Part shown: piece by piece, positions 46,801 to 56,400 of the stretch
Position numbering within the stretch: position 1 is the stretch's first letter
Layout of the letters: every line of letters begins with the position of its first letter
From: Nematostella vectensis
Taxonomy: Eukaryota; Cnidaria; Anthozoa; Actiniaria; Edwardsiidae
DNA length: 64,000 nt
Assembly (NCBI RefSeq): GCF_932526225.1
Contig: NC_064041.1
Coordinates: forward strand, 1,004,699-1,068,698
Direction: 5' to 3'
Notes under the pieces: generated by a model
What the model was told of the DNA's origin: nothing
The model's input: the letters and a program-made list of their open reading frames with translations, nothing else
The model's database searches: none
Made by a program: the position numbers and the translations under genes

Positions 46801-49800
46801 CACAACACACTTTCCCATAAACACTACACAGTCTTTTCACAATATCCCTGCTTATCATTCTGTTCACACTCACATTATCCCCCTTTATCACATTTTATTA
46901 ATGCCGCCATCACCTCTTCACATCCGCTACACAACACTCGCAACAAGCTTCCGATTTTAACTGTTTCAATCTCCACATAATACCATATTTACTAACCACC
47001 TTCTCCACTAAACAAAAAAACCCTTTATTCATAACTCTCATGTCGTTTTATTATCAACCCCATCTCTTATAACAACCTTAACCCGTCGTCTCATAACCCA
47101 TAATCTTAACCACCCGAACATAACCTGACAGAATAACTTCTCCGTTTATTACAATCATTTAAGATTTGTTTTACATTCTTTTCTGTAGAATGATTTTGTT
47201 CCGATACACAACTTTAAGCTAGTTTCCGCTTTGTTAATTGCTTCACTAACAATTTATTCATCGAATCAGGCACGAGGCCACTCGAGTTTTAGCAAGCAAT
47301 TATCTCCGTTCCTATAACACATACGACCTCATTATGAATGGGGGAGATCTGTTAGATCTGTTTTACATTCTTTTCTGGAGAATGATTTTGTTCTTATACA
47401 CAACTCCAAGCTGGTTTCTGCTTTGTGAATTGCTTTACTAACAGTTCACTCATCGGGTCAGGCACGAGGTCACTCGAGTTTAAACAAGCAATTATCTCCG
47501 TTCCTATGGCACGTGCGGCCTCATTCAACACTCTAACCTTTTGCCATCGCTGTTGGAACCCTTTGTCTTTCATGGTACTCCATCAATACACAAATTTTAG
47601 TGCAAATTCGCATCATTCGCGTGGGCTTGTCTGTTTCGTGGTGACGCATCGGCTTGTGTCAGGGCGTTCGTTCGTTCTAAATTTGGTCGCATAATTAACT
47701 TACCGAATATGCATAAGTGCTACGTCACTTCCGTTCTATTCTTAACCCAGAAAAGTTAGTTTTCTTTAGTCTCATTATGTTGTTTCTCATAATATTTCTG
47801 CGCTACAATTTATTTTACAATTACTTCCGCTGTAATAGAAACTATTCTATTATTTTTGGTGGATTTTTGGACACCTTTTGGACATATTTTCTGTTCATTT
47901 TTTACATCATTTAGGCATTATATTCATACTCCATATTGTCATAGTAACGTTCATGATATACTATTTCATACCTAATAGTTCCAACAACTGCACCTGCTCC
48001 ACATCTCCCCCACGACCACTCTTGCCTGTGCACCATACCAATTTTTCCCCCACCAACACAGCCATTAGTCATCTCCATACCACACCATATTATTATTATT
48101 ATTTTTTTGCTTTTTCACCTACCCACCACACACTACCACAATCTATTCTAAAGTCCCACTTTATCTTTCAACCACCTACTAGTCTAACCTATCCACCTCC
48201 CCACCGTAATTACATTACTACCATCTCCACTCCACATTACCTTACTAGCCATCCCTCACCATCACCATCCAACATCACCATACCATACGATTACACCCAC
48301 CTCACTACCACACCACTTTAGGCCCCTACGTCTTGGTACGAATACCCGATCCAAACCAAAAAGGAAAGTGCTGTATCACAATCTGTGATCCCAAGACGTA
48401 CCCCCTCCCACACCTCCACGCCCCGAAACCCCCCCCCACCACACCGCCACACTAACCACCTACTCCCACACTAACACACCTCACCCCCCAAACCCTCCAC
48501 TACCCACACCCCCGCCGCACCCACTCCCACCACACCTCACCGCCCAGCCCTCCTCCCCACATCTACCACTAAACGCGCCCTACTACCCACACCCTCCCAC
48601 ACCAACCTCACACCACTAGCACACTCCTCCCCTGCACCCCACACCCCTTACCCCACCTACACACCTCAACTACACCCCAACATGCCACTACCACCACCCC
48701 TAGGCATACAGACCCTTACACTACCCCACTCCCCCAACACCACACGCCCCAAAAAACACACAACCACCCCGCCTACAACCACCTTCCCTCCTACACATAG
48801 TACAAACACATACATACCCACATCCCTCTCACAAATTAAACCTTACTCTATCCTTACCACACCACATACCTACCCACTACTACCACCCAGCTCTATACAT
48901 GTCACAACCCCCTTTCTTTTCCCCCCTCAAACCTAGCTTACCACCCAAGCACCCCCCTGCCCACATCACCCGCACCCAACCACCCACCTACGCCACAACA
49001 AGCACCCCCTCATCCCTCACCCCACAAACAGCCCCATGCCCACTTCACCCATACCACGTCATCATACAACCCACCACGATTATTCAAAACCCCAACACAA
49101 CACCAACACCCACCTAAGCCCCACACACCTACACATACACTTCTTCCCCCCCTCACACTTTTCTACACTCTCACCTTAAATATACACACCTAACACACCC
49201 TACACAAGCCAGACCCCTGCCAACACAAAAACCACACACCCCTTTCCCCCCCCCCCCCATGGCCACAACACTACTCACCCTACAACACACCAAACCAACC
49301 ACACCCTACAGCAGCCACTAGTCCTACAACCAACACTCCCCCCAACACCACAACCTACATACAGTCCAACCCCGCTCCCACCACACACACATCTACCCCT
49401 CCACACATAGCCTACCACATACACACCATAGCATCCTACGACTATACCAACCAACCCACAACACACCAACCAGCCACACCCTACACCAGACACTACCCCA
49501 CAACCAATTTCCCCCCCTTACAAACACCTACATACAGCCCCCTCCCCAACCATACAAATATTTACCCCACAGCACAAAACCCAACTACAAACGACCACAC
49601 CCTATGACCCACCCTACCTACCCACAAACCAACACCTTACATCACGGTTTTTTCCCACCAACACAGCCATTAGCCATCTCCACACCACACCACATTATTA
49701 TTATCTTTTCTTTTTCGCCTACCCACCACACACTATCACAACCTATTCTTTAGTCCCACTTTACCTTTTCACCACCCTCCACCACCTACTAGTCTAACCT

Positions 49801-50102
49801 ATCCACCTCTTCACCATAATTACATTACTACCATCTCCACTCTACACTATCTTACTAGCCATCCTTCACCATCACCCCCCAACATCACCATACCATATGA
49901 TCACACCAACCTCACTACCACACCACTTTAGGCCCCTACGTCTTGGTACGAATACCCGATCCAAACCAAAAAAAAAAAAAAAAAACGCATGCATTAGTGT
50001 TGCTTGTTCTTAATTTTTGTTATTTTCTGGTACCTTGTATACAACAGGGACCGCCGCTGGCAGTACGAGTTCTGCCAAATAAGGAAGTACCACGGAAAAT
50101 AA
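34631..50102 (+). CDS. Dermatopontin-like secreted protein, gene B (4 coding exons, 14-kb intron 4)
   Basis: Exons 34631-34829, 35471-35681, 35747-35902 and 50048-50102 join in phase to 621 nt (206 aa). The protein is close to gene A: MRTKCFIALLLVAMIVVDHV, an Arg-rich start (WDRRRRSSRRRHY), DRVWKYQC, FITGVDSHHSN, VPSGYYLSGVTSVH and DRRWQYEFC. Splice sites are canonical; the exon 3 donor is GTATGA. Intron 4 is about 14.1 kb, against 0.57 kb in gene A, because of a TIR insert of about 1 kb (36024-37083) and the 12.5-kb composite (37428-49985). Flanking intron sequence still aligns with gene A on both sides, which is what assigns the distant exon 5 to this gene. Predicted secreted matrix-type protein. 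Confidence 0.87.
35101..35140 (+). pseudogene. Partial duplicate of the exon 3 acceptor and exon start
   Basis: AATTCTCAGTGCAGTCTGTG and then ACACCATCCAAGGACT nearly repeat 35462-35499, the true exon 3 start, and then diverge. The 320-bp gap sequence has no counterpart in gene A. It could act as a decoy acceptor. Confidence 0.7.
35471..35681 (+). CDS. Gene B exon 3
   Basis: Acceptor TTCTCAG ends at 35470; 211 nt, the same length as in gene A, donor GTATGA. Confidence 0.88.
35747..35902 (+). CDS. Gene B exon 4
   Basis: Acceptor TTCTAG ends at 35746; 156 nt; donor GTAAGT at 35903. Encodes the CC pair and PSGYYLSG. Confidence 0.88.
35940..36003 (+). repeat. tRNA-like repeat in intron 4 of gene B
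   Basis: CCCCAGTGGTACGGGGCTCA with GCAAGCAAGAGGCCC resembles a tRNA-derived SINE head. Orthologous to about 12340-12380 in gene A. A second tRNA-like block is at about 37095-37175. Confidence 0.35.
36024..36977. mobile_element. TIR element inserted in gene B intron 4
   Basis: TTATTATATGGCT at 36024 is mirrored by AGCCATATAATAA ending at 36977. Gene A intron 4 lacks 36024-37083, so about 1.06 kb was gained in B or lost in A. The extra 36978-37083 carries ACTAACC...GGTTAGT inverted ends and GAGGCTTTGGCG, also seen near 13140. No coding frame resembles a transposase. Confidence 0.55.
37428..40562 (+). repeat. Composite unit A
   Basis: Starts with the shared motif. Its first about 2.17 kb is nearly identical to A' (43978-46155), offset exactly 6,550 bp over most of the length. 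It contains two degenerate tandem blocks of about 190 bp (38290-38460 and 38480-38640; GTGTTATAGGAACGGA, CTCGTGCCTGA, AACAAAATCATTCT). Only this copy extends beyond 39600. Confidence 0.75.
38865..39530 (-). other. 221-residue open frame of unknown status in unit A
   Basis: Minus-strand frame rich in Leu, Ser, Pro, Phe and His with a hydrophobic N-terminal third. The same frame occurs in A' (45533-46081, shifted by one extra G near 45640) and in A'' (46369-46980, with a changed start). No domain is recognised. The copies are too similar in DNA to test for selection, so it may be spurious. Confidence 0.2.
40563..43977 (+). repeat. G/T-rich units B1 and B2
   Basis: Two related units (boundary at about 42460), each starting with the shared motif and running into sequence almost free of C on the plus strand (TGGTGTGGTAGTGAGGTGGG-like). 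B2 repeats parts of B1, for example GTTGGACTAGTGGCTGCTGT versus TAGGACTAGTGGCTGCTGT. Open frames here on either strand are composition artefacts. Confidence 0.8.
43978..46165 (+). repeat. Unit A' (left arm of the central palindrome)
   Basis: Near-identical to the start of unit A: about half a dozen differences were noticed in about 2.17 kb. It ends at CCTAGAGATGAAAG, where the inverted copy begins. Confidence 0.85.
46166..48361 (-). repeat. Inverted unit A'' (right arm of the central palindrome)
   Basis: Reverse complement of A'. For example GACCAACCAATAGACCTCGC at 46218 mirrors 46100-46135. It is clearly more diverged than A is from A'. A 21-bp duplication (CTTTCCCCTAAGTCCCC) marks the centre near 46155-46200. 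Confidence 0.85.
48362..49985 (-). repeat. Inverted unit B (A/C-rich on the plus strand)
   Basis: Mirror of the G/T-rich units. 48366-48410 is the reverse complement of 43918-43965 (GGGATCACAGATTGTGATAC). It ends with the inverted motif at 49930-49972 and an A run of about 19 bases. Confidence 0.85.
50048..50102 (+). CDS. Gene B exon 5
   Basis: Acceptor ACAACAG ends at 50047. Nearly identical to gene A exon 5; TAA at 50100-50102. Confidence 0.87.
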
Positions 50103-50315
50103 ATGAACGCGGATGGAAGTCAAGAGACCCCGCAGAATGATATAAAGTTAAAAAATACAAAACTGGAAGTCAACTCGGCATTCAACACTTCAATAAAACC
50201 ATGGAGCCCCGCGATAATGCCATCTATAACAGCCAATATTCAAGATAACTCTCATTTCACCGTCTTCCCATTTGCCTTTGAGCTGTCTTCTAGCTGTAAT
50301 TGTTAAACAAGATTA

Positions 50316-50321
50316 AATAAA
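50316..50321 (+). promoter_or_regulatory. Polyadenylation signal of gene B
   Basis: AATAAA 214 bp after the stop, aligned with 13123 in gene A. Confidence 0.6.
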
Positions 50322-50660
50322 GATAAGATTGCATCGGATATGTCTTTGTCTTAATGATTTCAAGTATCATTTCATATATTTGCGTGACGTAAGCCATGAA
50401 ACCCTGCATATGATCATAGTAGTGAATTAAATCCCCTTGAATCACGGTGAATTCCAATTCATCCTACATCTAAAACAGCTAAATTCTAAATATCAAATAA
50501 TAGATATTCAAATCAAATAAAAAACAGCATTGTCACGCAAGTCGCATCGCATCCGGAAAGATAAATTTCCATTCAAAAATACTTCAACAAAGAATCGCTA
50601 GATTTGACCTCTTTTGGGAAGATACCTAATGCCCATGCCCCCTTCAGCGAATCCTGTAGA

Positions 50661-50800
50661 TACACTGGAACCTCGATGACTTAACGAACCTCTAGTTAAC
50701 GAAGTCCCCGGTTTAACGAACATTTTACTTCCTTCAGCCCGGCCAAAATTACAGTAAAACGTAATAGAACAGAACCTTGATTTAACGAACCCATGAAAAC
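50661..50800. repeat. Tigger/pogo-like repeat fragment
   Basis: CTGGAACCTCGATGACTTAA CGAACC and repeated TTAACGAAC motifs resemble the ends of pogo/Tigger-type elements. No complete inverted pair was found. Confidence 0.35.
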
Positions 50801-50914
50801 AAAAGCAAGAGTTAATTAAAATCATTCCAAATGGTCATTTCGAGCTTTCATCACACGATTTGCCTTCCAGTATTGAATGATAGCAACAACAAGGTGTGGC
50901 TGGCAACGGCTCTT

Positions 50915-51045
50915 TAAACCCGCCTTCAACTGCCAGGAAACTCGTTAATAAACCCCTTCTACTGCTAGGAGACCGGTTAAACCCGTCCTACTGCTAGGAA
51001 ACCCGTTAAAGCTCTTCTACTGCTAGGAAACCGTTGTTACAGGTG
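50915..51045. repeat. Short tandem repeat, about 31-bp unit
   Basis: About four degenerate copies of CTACTGCTAGGAAACCCGTT with variable spacers. Confidence 0.7.
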
Positions 51046-52040
51046 CTGCGTCAGTAGTTGCGCATCAAATTTGCGCATGTTAGTGTTGGAACTCTCTAGA
51101 TATAACCCTTTCCTTATATCAGACTCTCCTCTCTCTACGGATTGTTGAGTGGGCTGCGGCTCGTAGTCGCAGCCGCTTTTCGTTTCGGTCAGGCGATGGG
51201 ACTAAGGCTACAGAAAACTGATGACATAGCTCATAAAAAAGCCTAAATTGTTTAGTAATTGACAGTCACCATATAGTGACAAAGGCAATCAATGGAGGCT
51301 AACCATCATGATGGGCAACTCGACACATACTCCCACAAAGTAATTTCTGCCTCCTGTTTTAACCCTTAAAATATATTTCTGATTGCCCTTCGGATTGTTG
51401 TATAGTTAAACGGTACTATCTTGTAACTACATAAAATGCATTAGGTGAATATTTGCAATAAATGTGTATGTAAAAACGTTAATGTAAATGTGTGGCATCA
51501 TGAGGTCGTAGCAGGAAACACTTAGGGAATTTTCGAATAATTTCAGGTCAACCAAGCTGTCTTTCAACTGTTATTGTTTTTTTTGTAAAATCAATAAGGT
51601 ACCTTAAATATTCTAGAGAGTTCTGTAGTTCATTTTCGTTTTCTATGTCAATTTCGAGGTGATAAATCGCAACATTCATTCTTGTGACAGAAAACCAATA
51701 GAGCTGTTGACATCTTGTATTTTATCATGAAATTATTTGCACTTGTGATGAGTTCATCCTGTTACAAACAAAACTCGCCACACGATGTAACGAATATTCT
51801 CCGAATCAACACCAAGCAAATTGTGATTGACACCGAGCACAACCAATACGTCGTAGTACCGGCTATATTGCCTAAGCTTGCAAAGAAGTGTTTTAATTGC
51901 AAACATATAATTTTAAGTACTCATATCTTGTTAACCTAGATTGCCTGTATTATCTTGCTCAATCCTCCCAACTGACAAAACCAATAAATATTTACAGAAA
52001 ACGTTCAAACTTCCCTTTCTTCTTGACAGCAGACGAATGC
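51046..52040. other. Intergenic and upstream region of gene C
   Basis: No gene recognised. 51935-52040 aligns with the blocks before genes A and B (TGCCTGTATTATCTTGCTCA, CCAATAAATATT). A short hairpin (GGCTGCG...CGCAGCC) lies at about 51153-51175. Confidence 0.45.
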
Positions 52041-52048
52041 CATAAAAT
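52041..52048 (+). promoter_or_regulatory. TATA-like box of gene C
   Basis: CATAAAAT aligned with the boxes of genes A and B. Confidence 0.35.
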
Positions 52049-52069
52049 AAAACACAAAGATACAAAGAA

Positions 52070-52159
52070 CGTTCACAACTCAAGTAAAGTAAAAGTGAGG
52101 CAGAAAGTTAAATACAACGAGGTAAACCCTTCCACTTTCTTAAAAGAGTACTCGTTCAG
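52070..52159 (+). other. Putative non-coding exon 1 of gene C
   Basis: Ends at a possible donor CAG|GTTAGT (52160). Placed by similarity to genes A and B; the donor is less certain here. Confidence 0.3.
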
Positions 52160-53292
52160 GTTAGTATTGTCTTTGAGATGCTCTGTATTTTGTAATCGTT
52201 GTTTGTACTGGAATGTTTTTGGCATTTCTCAATGCGCTTGATTTTTCACCGCGGAATTTAGGGCACATTCAGTCATCCTTATTTGTGTTCGAAGGCCATT
52301 TTTGCCCCTCCTTGACTAATTTGATTAAAATGATGACTTGGAAATGCCCCTTTCTTGACTACTTTGGTCCAATTTGTTTTCCGATATTTTGTTTGCTTTG
52401 CTAGTATCGCTTTCACGGCAAGTCTGCTATTTTTCCTGTGTCTCATTCATTTTTCGTGTGTTCTGATATGTGTTCTGTTCTTCGGCAGCAAAACAACAAC
52501 AAAAAAGAGCGATGTTCTTTTTCTGAGGGGCGCATAAAGTTAAAGGTTATTTATTGTCTTTCTCGGTTGTTATTGGTTATAAATAGTGTATTTGGCAGAA
52601 ACAAAGTCTTGGCTCTCGCCTTCAGCCGACACATTACCTCAAGATATTTTCCCTCTGTTTTAATCTTGTTTTTGGGAGTTCTTTTGTATTAGCGACAGTT
52701 ATATTTTGCCATTCATATTCTTGTTGGTGTTCTTTATTCTATTTTTTCTATTGTACACCAGAGAAAGATGACGGAAAAAGAGGTGGTTGGCTCGTTCAAA
52801 GAGCGTACTCTCAGTGAAATAGCATTTCTCTCCTTGTCATTATGCTATTAAAAGCTCTCCTTGTCATTATGCTATTAAAAGACTAAGCGATTATCTATTT
52901 AAGCCATTTTTTCATAAAAAGTGGCGTAAAAACAATACTAGAATGTACTTTCGATCCTTTCAGGTGAAAGGTGAGCACTGAAACTGTCGTTGCTATTTTT
53001 TATATTAAAAAAATCTAACAAGGGAATCGATTTCTTTTCCAGCACAAAAGATTGTTGGTCGACTTTTTAAAGTAAGTTGACTGGGTTTTCTTAGACAAGG
53101 TTTGCTTACATTTGGGGAAGAATCTCGTAATAATTACACATCAAATATAAAATACTGGTCTCTAGTTTTATGCTTGGAAATCCTTAGTACTCGTTGTTTG
53201 TTGTATTTTATAGCGAATAAGCTGTGCTGTGATGTCTTATCAGGAATCCGTTTGTTATTATGTGTTTTTGTGAAATGACACGTCATTTTCAG

Positions 53293-53474
53293 CCCTGACA
53301 TGCGCAGTAAGTGTCTTGTCACGCTACTGCTGGTAGCCTTGATCGTCATGGATCACGTGACCGACTCCATGGCCTGGCGAAGGCGAAGACGAAGGCGATG
53401 CAGTACACCGAGTACAAGTGGGGGGAACTGGGTCAACTATTACGACAACCGCGCTACTTTCTCCTGCCCTTCGG
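53293..53474 (+). CDS. Gene C exon 2: signal peptide and Arg run
   Basis: Acceptor TTTTCAG ends at 53292; ATG at 53300; donor GTAAGT at 53475. This exon and its upstream intron are the part shared with psi-D. Confidence 0.87.
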
Positions 53475-56400
53475 GTAAGTTGAAAAACCCAAAGTGGCCC
53501 TGGCGATTGTTTCTATGTAATACACAGGGAGCTCGAGGTTTTTTTAGGGAAAAAATAGGTTCGGTTCATTCTAATCATTTCCTAATATGATACAAATTAA
53601 AAAAAGATAAGAAGTTAAAAGTATTCTACTCGTGGGCTTAGTCCGTTTTATTTGTAAATATGAATAACTTATGATAATAAATGATATAATCAATGGTTTA
53701 TGATTTTCGAATTACTTTTGACATTTTGATATCCATTTCTTTTCAAAGTCTTACCGCTTTTATCCCGACAATATTTTGAGGATGAAGTCATCTCTAGCAC
53801 TGAGGCTATTAGTTTCTGTCATCGTCACTTTATCATCCTCTGCCGTCAGATTGAAAGGAAATGTTTAACGTCGGTAGCAGAGGCTAGAATAGAGGCTAGG
53901 ATAGAGGCTAGAATAGAGGCTGAAATATAGGCTAGAATAGAGGCTGGCTGAAATTGAGGCTAGGATAGAGGCTGAAATAGAGGCTAGAATAGAAACTGAA
54001 ATAGAGGCTAGAATAGAGGCTGAAATAGAGGCTAGAATAGAGGCAAGAATAGAGGCTGAAATAGAGGCTAGAATAGAGGCTAGAATAGAGGCTAAGATAG
54101 AGGCTAAGATAGAGGCTAAGATAGAGGCTAGAATAGAGGCTAGAATAGAGGCTAAGATGGAGGCTAAGATAGAGGCTAAGATAGAGGCTAAGATAGAGGC
54201 TAAGATAGAGGCTAAGATAGAGGCTAAGATAGAGGCTAAAATAGAGGCTAGGATAGAGGCTAGAATAGAGGCTAAGATAGAGGCTAGAATAGAGGCTAAG
54301 ATAGAGGCTAGAATAGAGGCTAAGATAGAGGCTAAGATAGAGGCTAAGATAGAGGCTAAGATAAAGGCTAGAATAGAGGCTAGAATAGAGGCTAAGATAG
54401 AGGCTAAGATAGAGGCTAAGATAGAGGCTAAGATAGAGGCTAAGATAAAGGCTAAGATAGAGGCTAAGATAGAGGCTAAGATAGAGGCTAGGATAGAGGC
54501 TTAGATAGAGGCTAGAATAGAGGCTAAGATAGAGGCTAAGATAGAGGCTAGGATAGAGGCTGAAATAGAGGCTAGAATAGAGGCTAAGATAGAGGCTAGA
54601 ATAGAGGCTAGTATAGAGGCTAGAATAGAGGCTGAAATAGAGGCTAAGATAGAGGCTAGGATAGAGGCTTAGATAGAGGCTAAGATAGAGGCTAAGATAG
54701 AGGCTAAGATAGAGGCTAAGATAGAGGCTAAGATAGAGGCTAAGATAGAGGCTAAGATAGAGGCTAAGATAGAGGCTAAGATAGAGGCTAGAATAGAGGC
54801 TAAGATAGAGGCTAGGATAGAAGCTAAGATAGAGGCTAAGATAGAGGCTAAGATAGAGGCTAGAATAGAGGCTAAGATAGAGGCTAAGATAGAGGCTAAG
54901 ATAGAGGCTAGGATAGAGGCTAAGATAGAGGCTAAGATAGAGGCTAAGATAGAGGCTAAGATAGAGGCTAAGATAGAGGCTAAGATAGAGGCTAGAATAG
55001 AGGCTAAGATAGAGGCTAAGATAGAGGCTAGAATAGAGGCTAGAATAGAGGCTAAGATAGAGGCTAAGATAGAGGCTAAGATAGAGGCTAAGATAGAGGC
55101 TAAGATAGAGGCTAGAATAGAGGCTAAGATAGAGGCTAGAATAGAGGCTAAGATAGAGGCTAAGATAGAGGCTAGAATAGAGGCTAAGATAGAGGCTAGA
55201 ATAGAGGCTAAGATAGAGGCTAGGATAGAGGCTAGAATAGAGGCTAGAATAGAGGCTAAGATAGAGGCTAAGATAGAGGCTAAGATAGAGGCTAAGATAG
55301 AGGCTAAGATAGAGGCTAGAATAGAGGCTAAGATAGAGGCTAGGATAGAGGCTAGAATACAGGCTAAGATAGAGGCTAGAATAGAGGCTAAGATAGAGGC
55401 TAAGACAGAGGCTAAGATAGAGGCTAAGATAAAGCCTAAGATAGAGGCTAAGATAGAGGCTAAAATAGAGGCTAGGATAGAGGCTAAGATAGAGGCTAAG
55501 ATAGAGGCTAAGATAGAGGCTAGAATAGAGGCTAAGATAGAGGCTAAGATAGAGGCTAAGATAGAGGCTAAGATAGAGGCTAAGATAGAGGCTAGGATAG
55601 AGGCTAGAATACAGGCTAAGATAGAGGCTAGAATAGAGGCTAAGATAGAGGCTAAGACAGAGGCTAAGATAGAGGCTAAGATAAAGCCTAAGATAGAGGC
55701 TAAGATAGAGGCTAAAATAGAGGCTAGGATAGAGGCTAAGATAGAGGCTAAGATAGAGGCTAAGATAGAGGCTAGAATAGAGGCTAAGATAGAGGCTAAG
55801 ATAGAGGCTAAGATAGAGGCTAAGATAGAGGCTAAGATAGAGGCTAAGATAGAGGCTAAGATAGAGGCTAAGATAGAGACTAGAATAGAGGCTAAAATAG
55901 AGGCTAGAATAGAGGCTAAGATAGAGGCTAGGATAGAGGCTAAGATAGAGGCTAAGGTAGAGGCTAGGATAGAGGCTAAGATAGAGGCTAGAATAGAGGC
56001 TAAGTTTGAGGCTAGGATAGAGGCTAAGATAGAGGCTAGAATAGAGGCTAAGATAGAGGCTAGAATAGAGGCTAAGATAGATGCTAGAATAGAGGCTAGA
56101 ATAGAGGCTAAGATAGAGGCTAGAATAGAGGCTAAGATAGAGGCTAAGATAGAGGCTAGAATAGAGGCTAAGATAGAGGCTAGAGTAGAGGTTTTGACTG
56201 CTTCTGATAACAAAATCAATACTTCTGTACAACATTTGTCTCTTTCATTTCTGTTTAAGCAATTAAGCTTGGACATGTTTGACGATACACGCATTCTAAG
56301 AAAGTTAATATTTAGTTAGTTACAAAACAACACATAGCTTTGTTTTTTGTGGTTTGAACACTACTGAATCTCTCCAGCCAGCAGTCCCGTACCAGAACCT

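Larger units (their letters stand above)
37428..49985. mobile_element. 12.5-kb composite foldback insertion in intron 4 of gene B
   Basis: Aligning gene A and gene B introns places the insertion between TTCTCAAC (37420-37427) and GCATGCATTAGTG (49987). Both ends carry the same motif inverted: TTTTGGTTTGGATCGGGTAT then TCGTACCAAGACGTAGGGGC CTAAAG at the left, and its reverse complement plus an A run at the right. The motif also occurs internally at 40563, 42460 and 43978 (plus) and at 48315-48361 (minus). Units: A 37428-40562, B1 40563-42459, B2 42460-43977, A' 43978-46165, then reversed A'' and reversed B. No transposase, polymerase or integrase was recognised. Confidence 0.75.

Noticed and set aside
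37428-49985. Polinton or other giant DNA transposon
   Set aside because: Long inverted ends suggested it, but no polymerase, integrase, ATPase or capsid frame is present.
53932-56294. Open frames of 767 and 541 residues on the minus strand
   Set aside because: Pure translations of the 12-bp repeat (YLSL/YSSL and ASIL), open only because the unit is a multiple of three.
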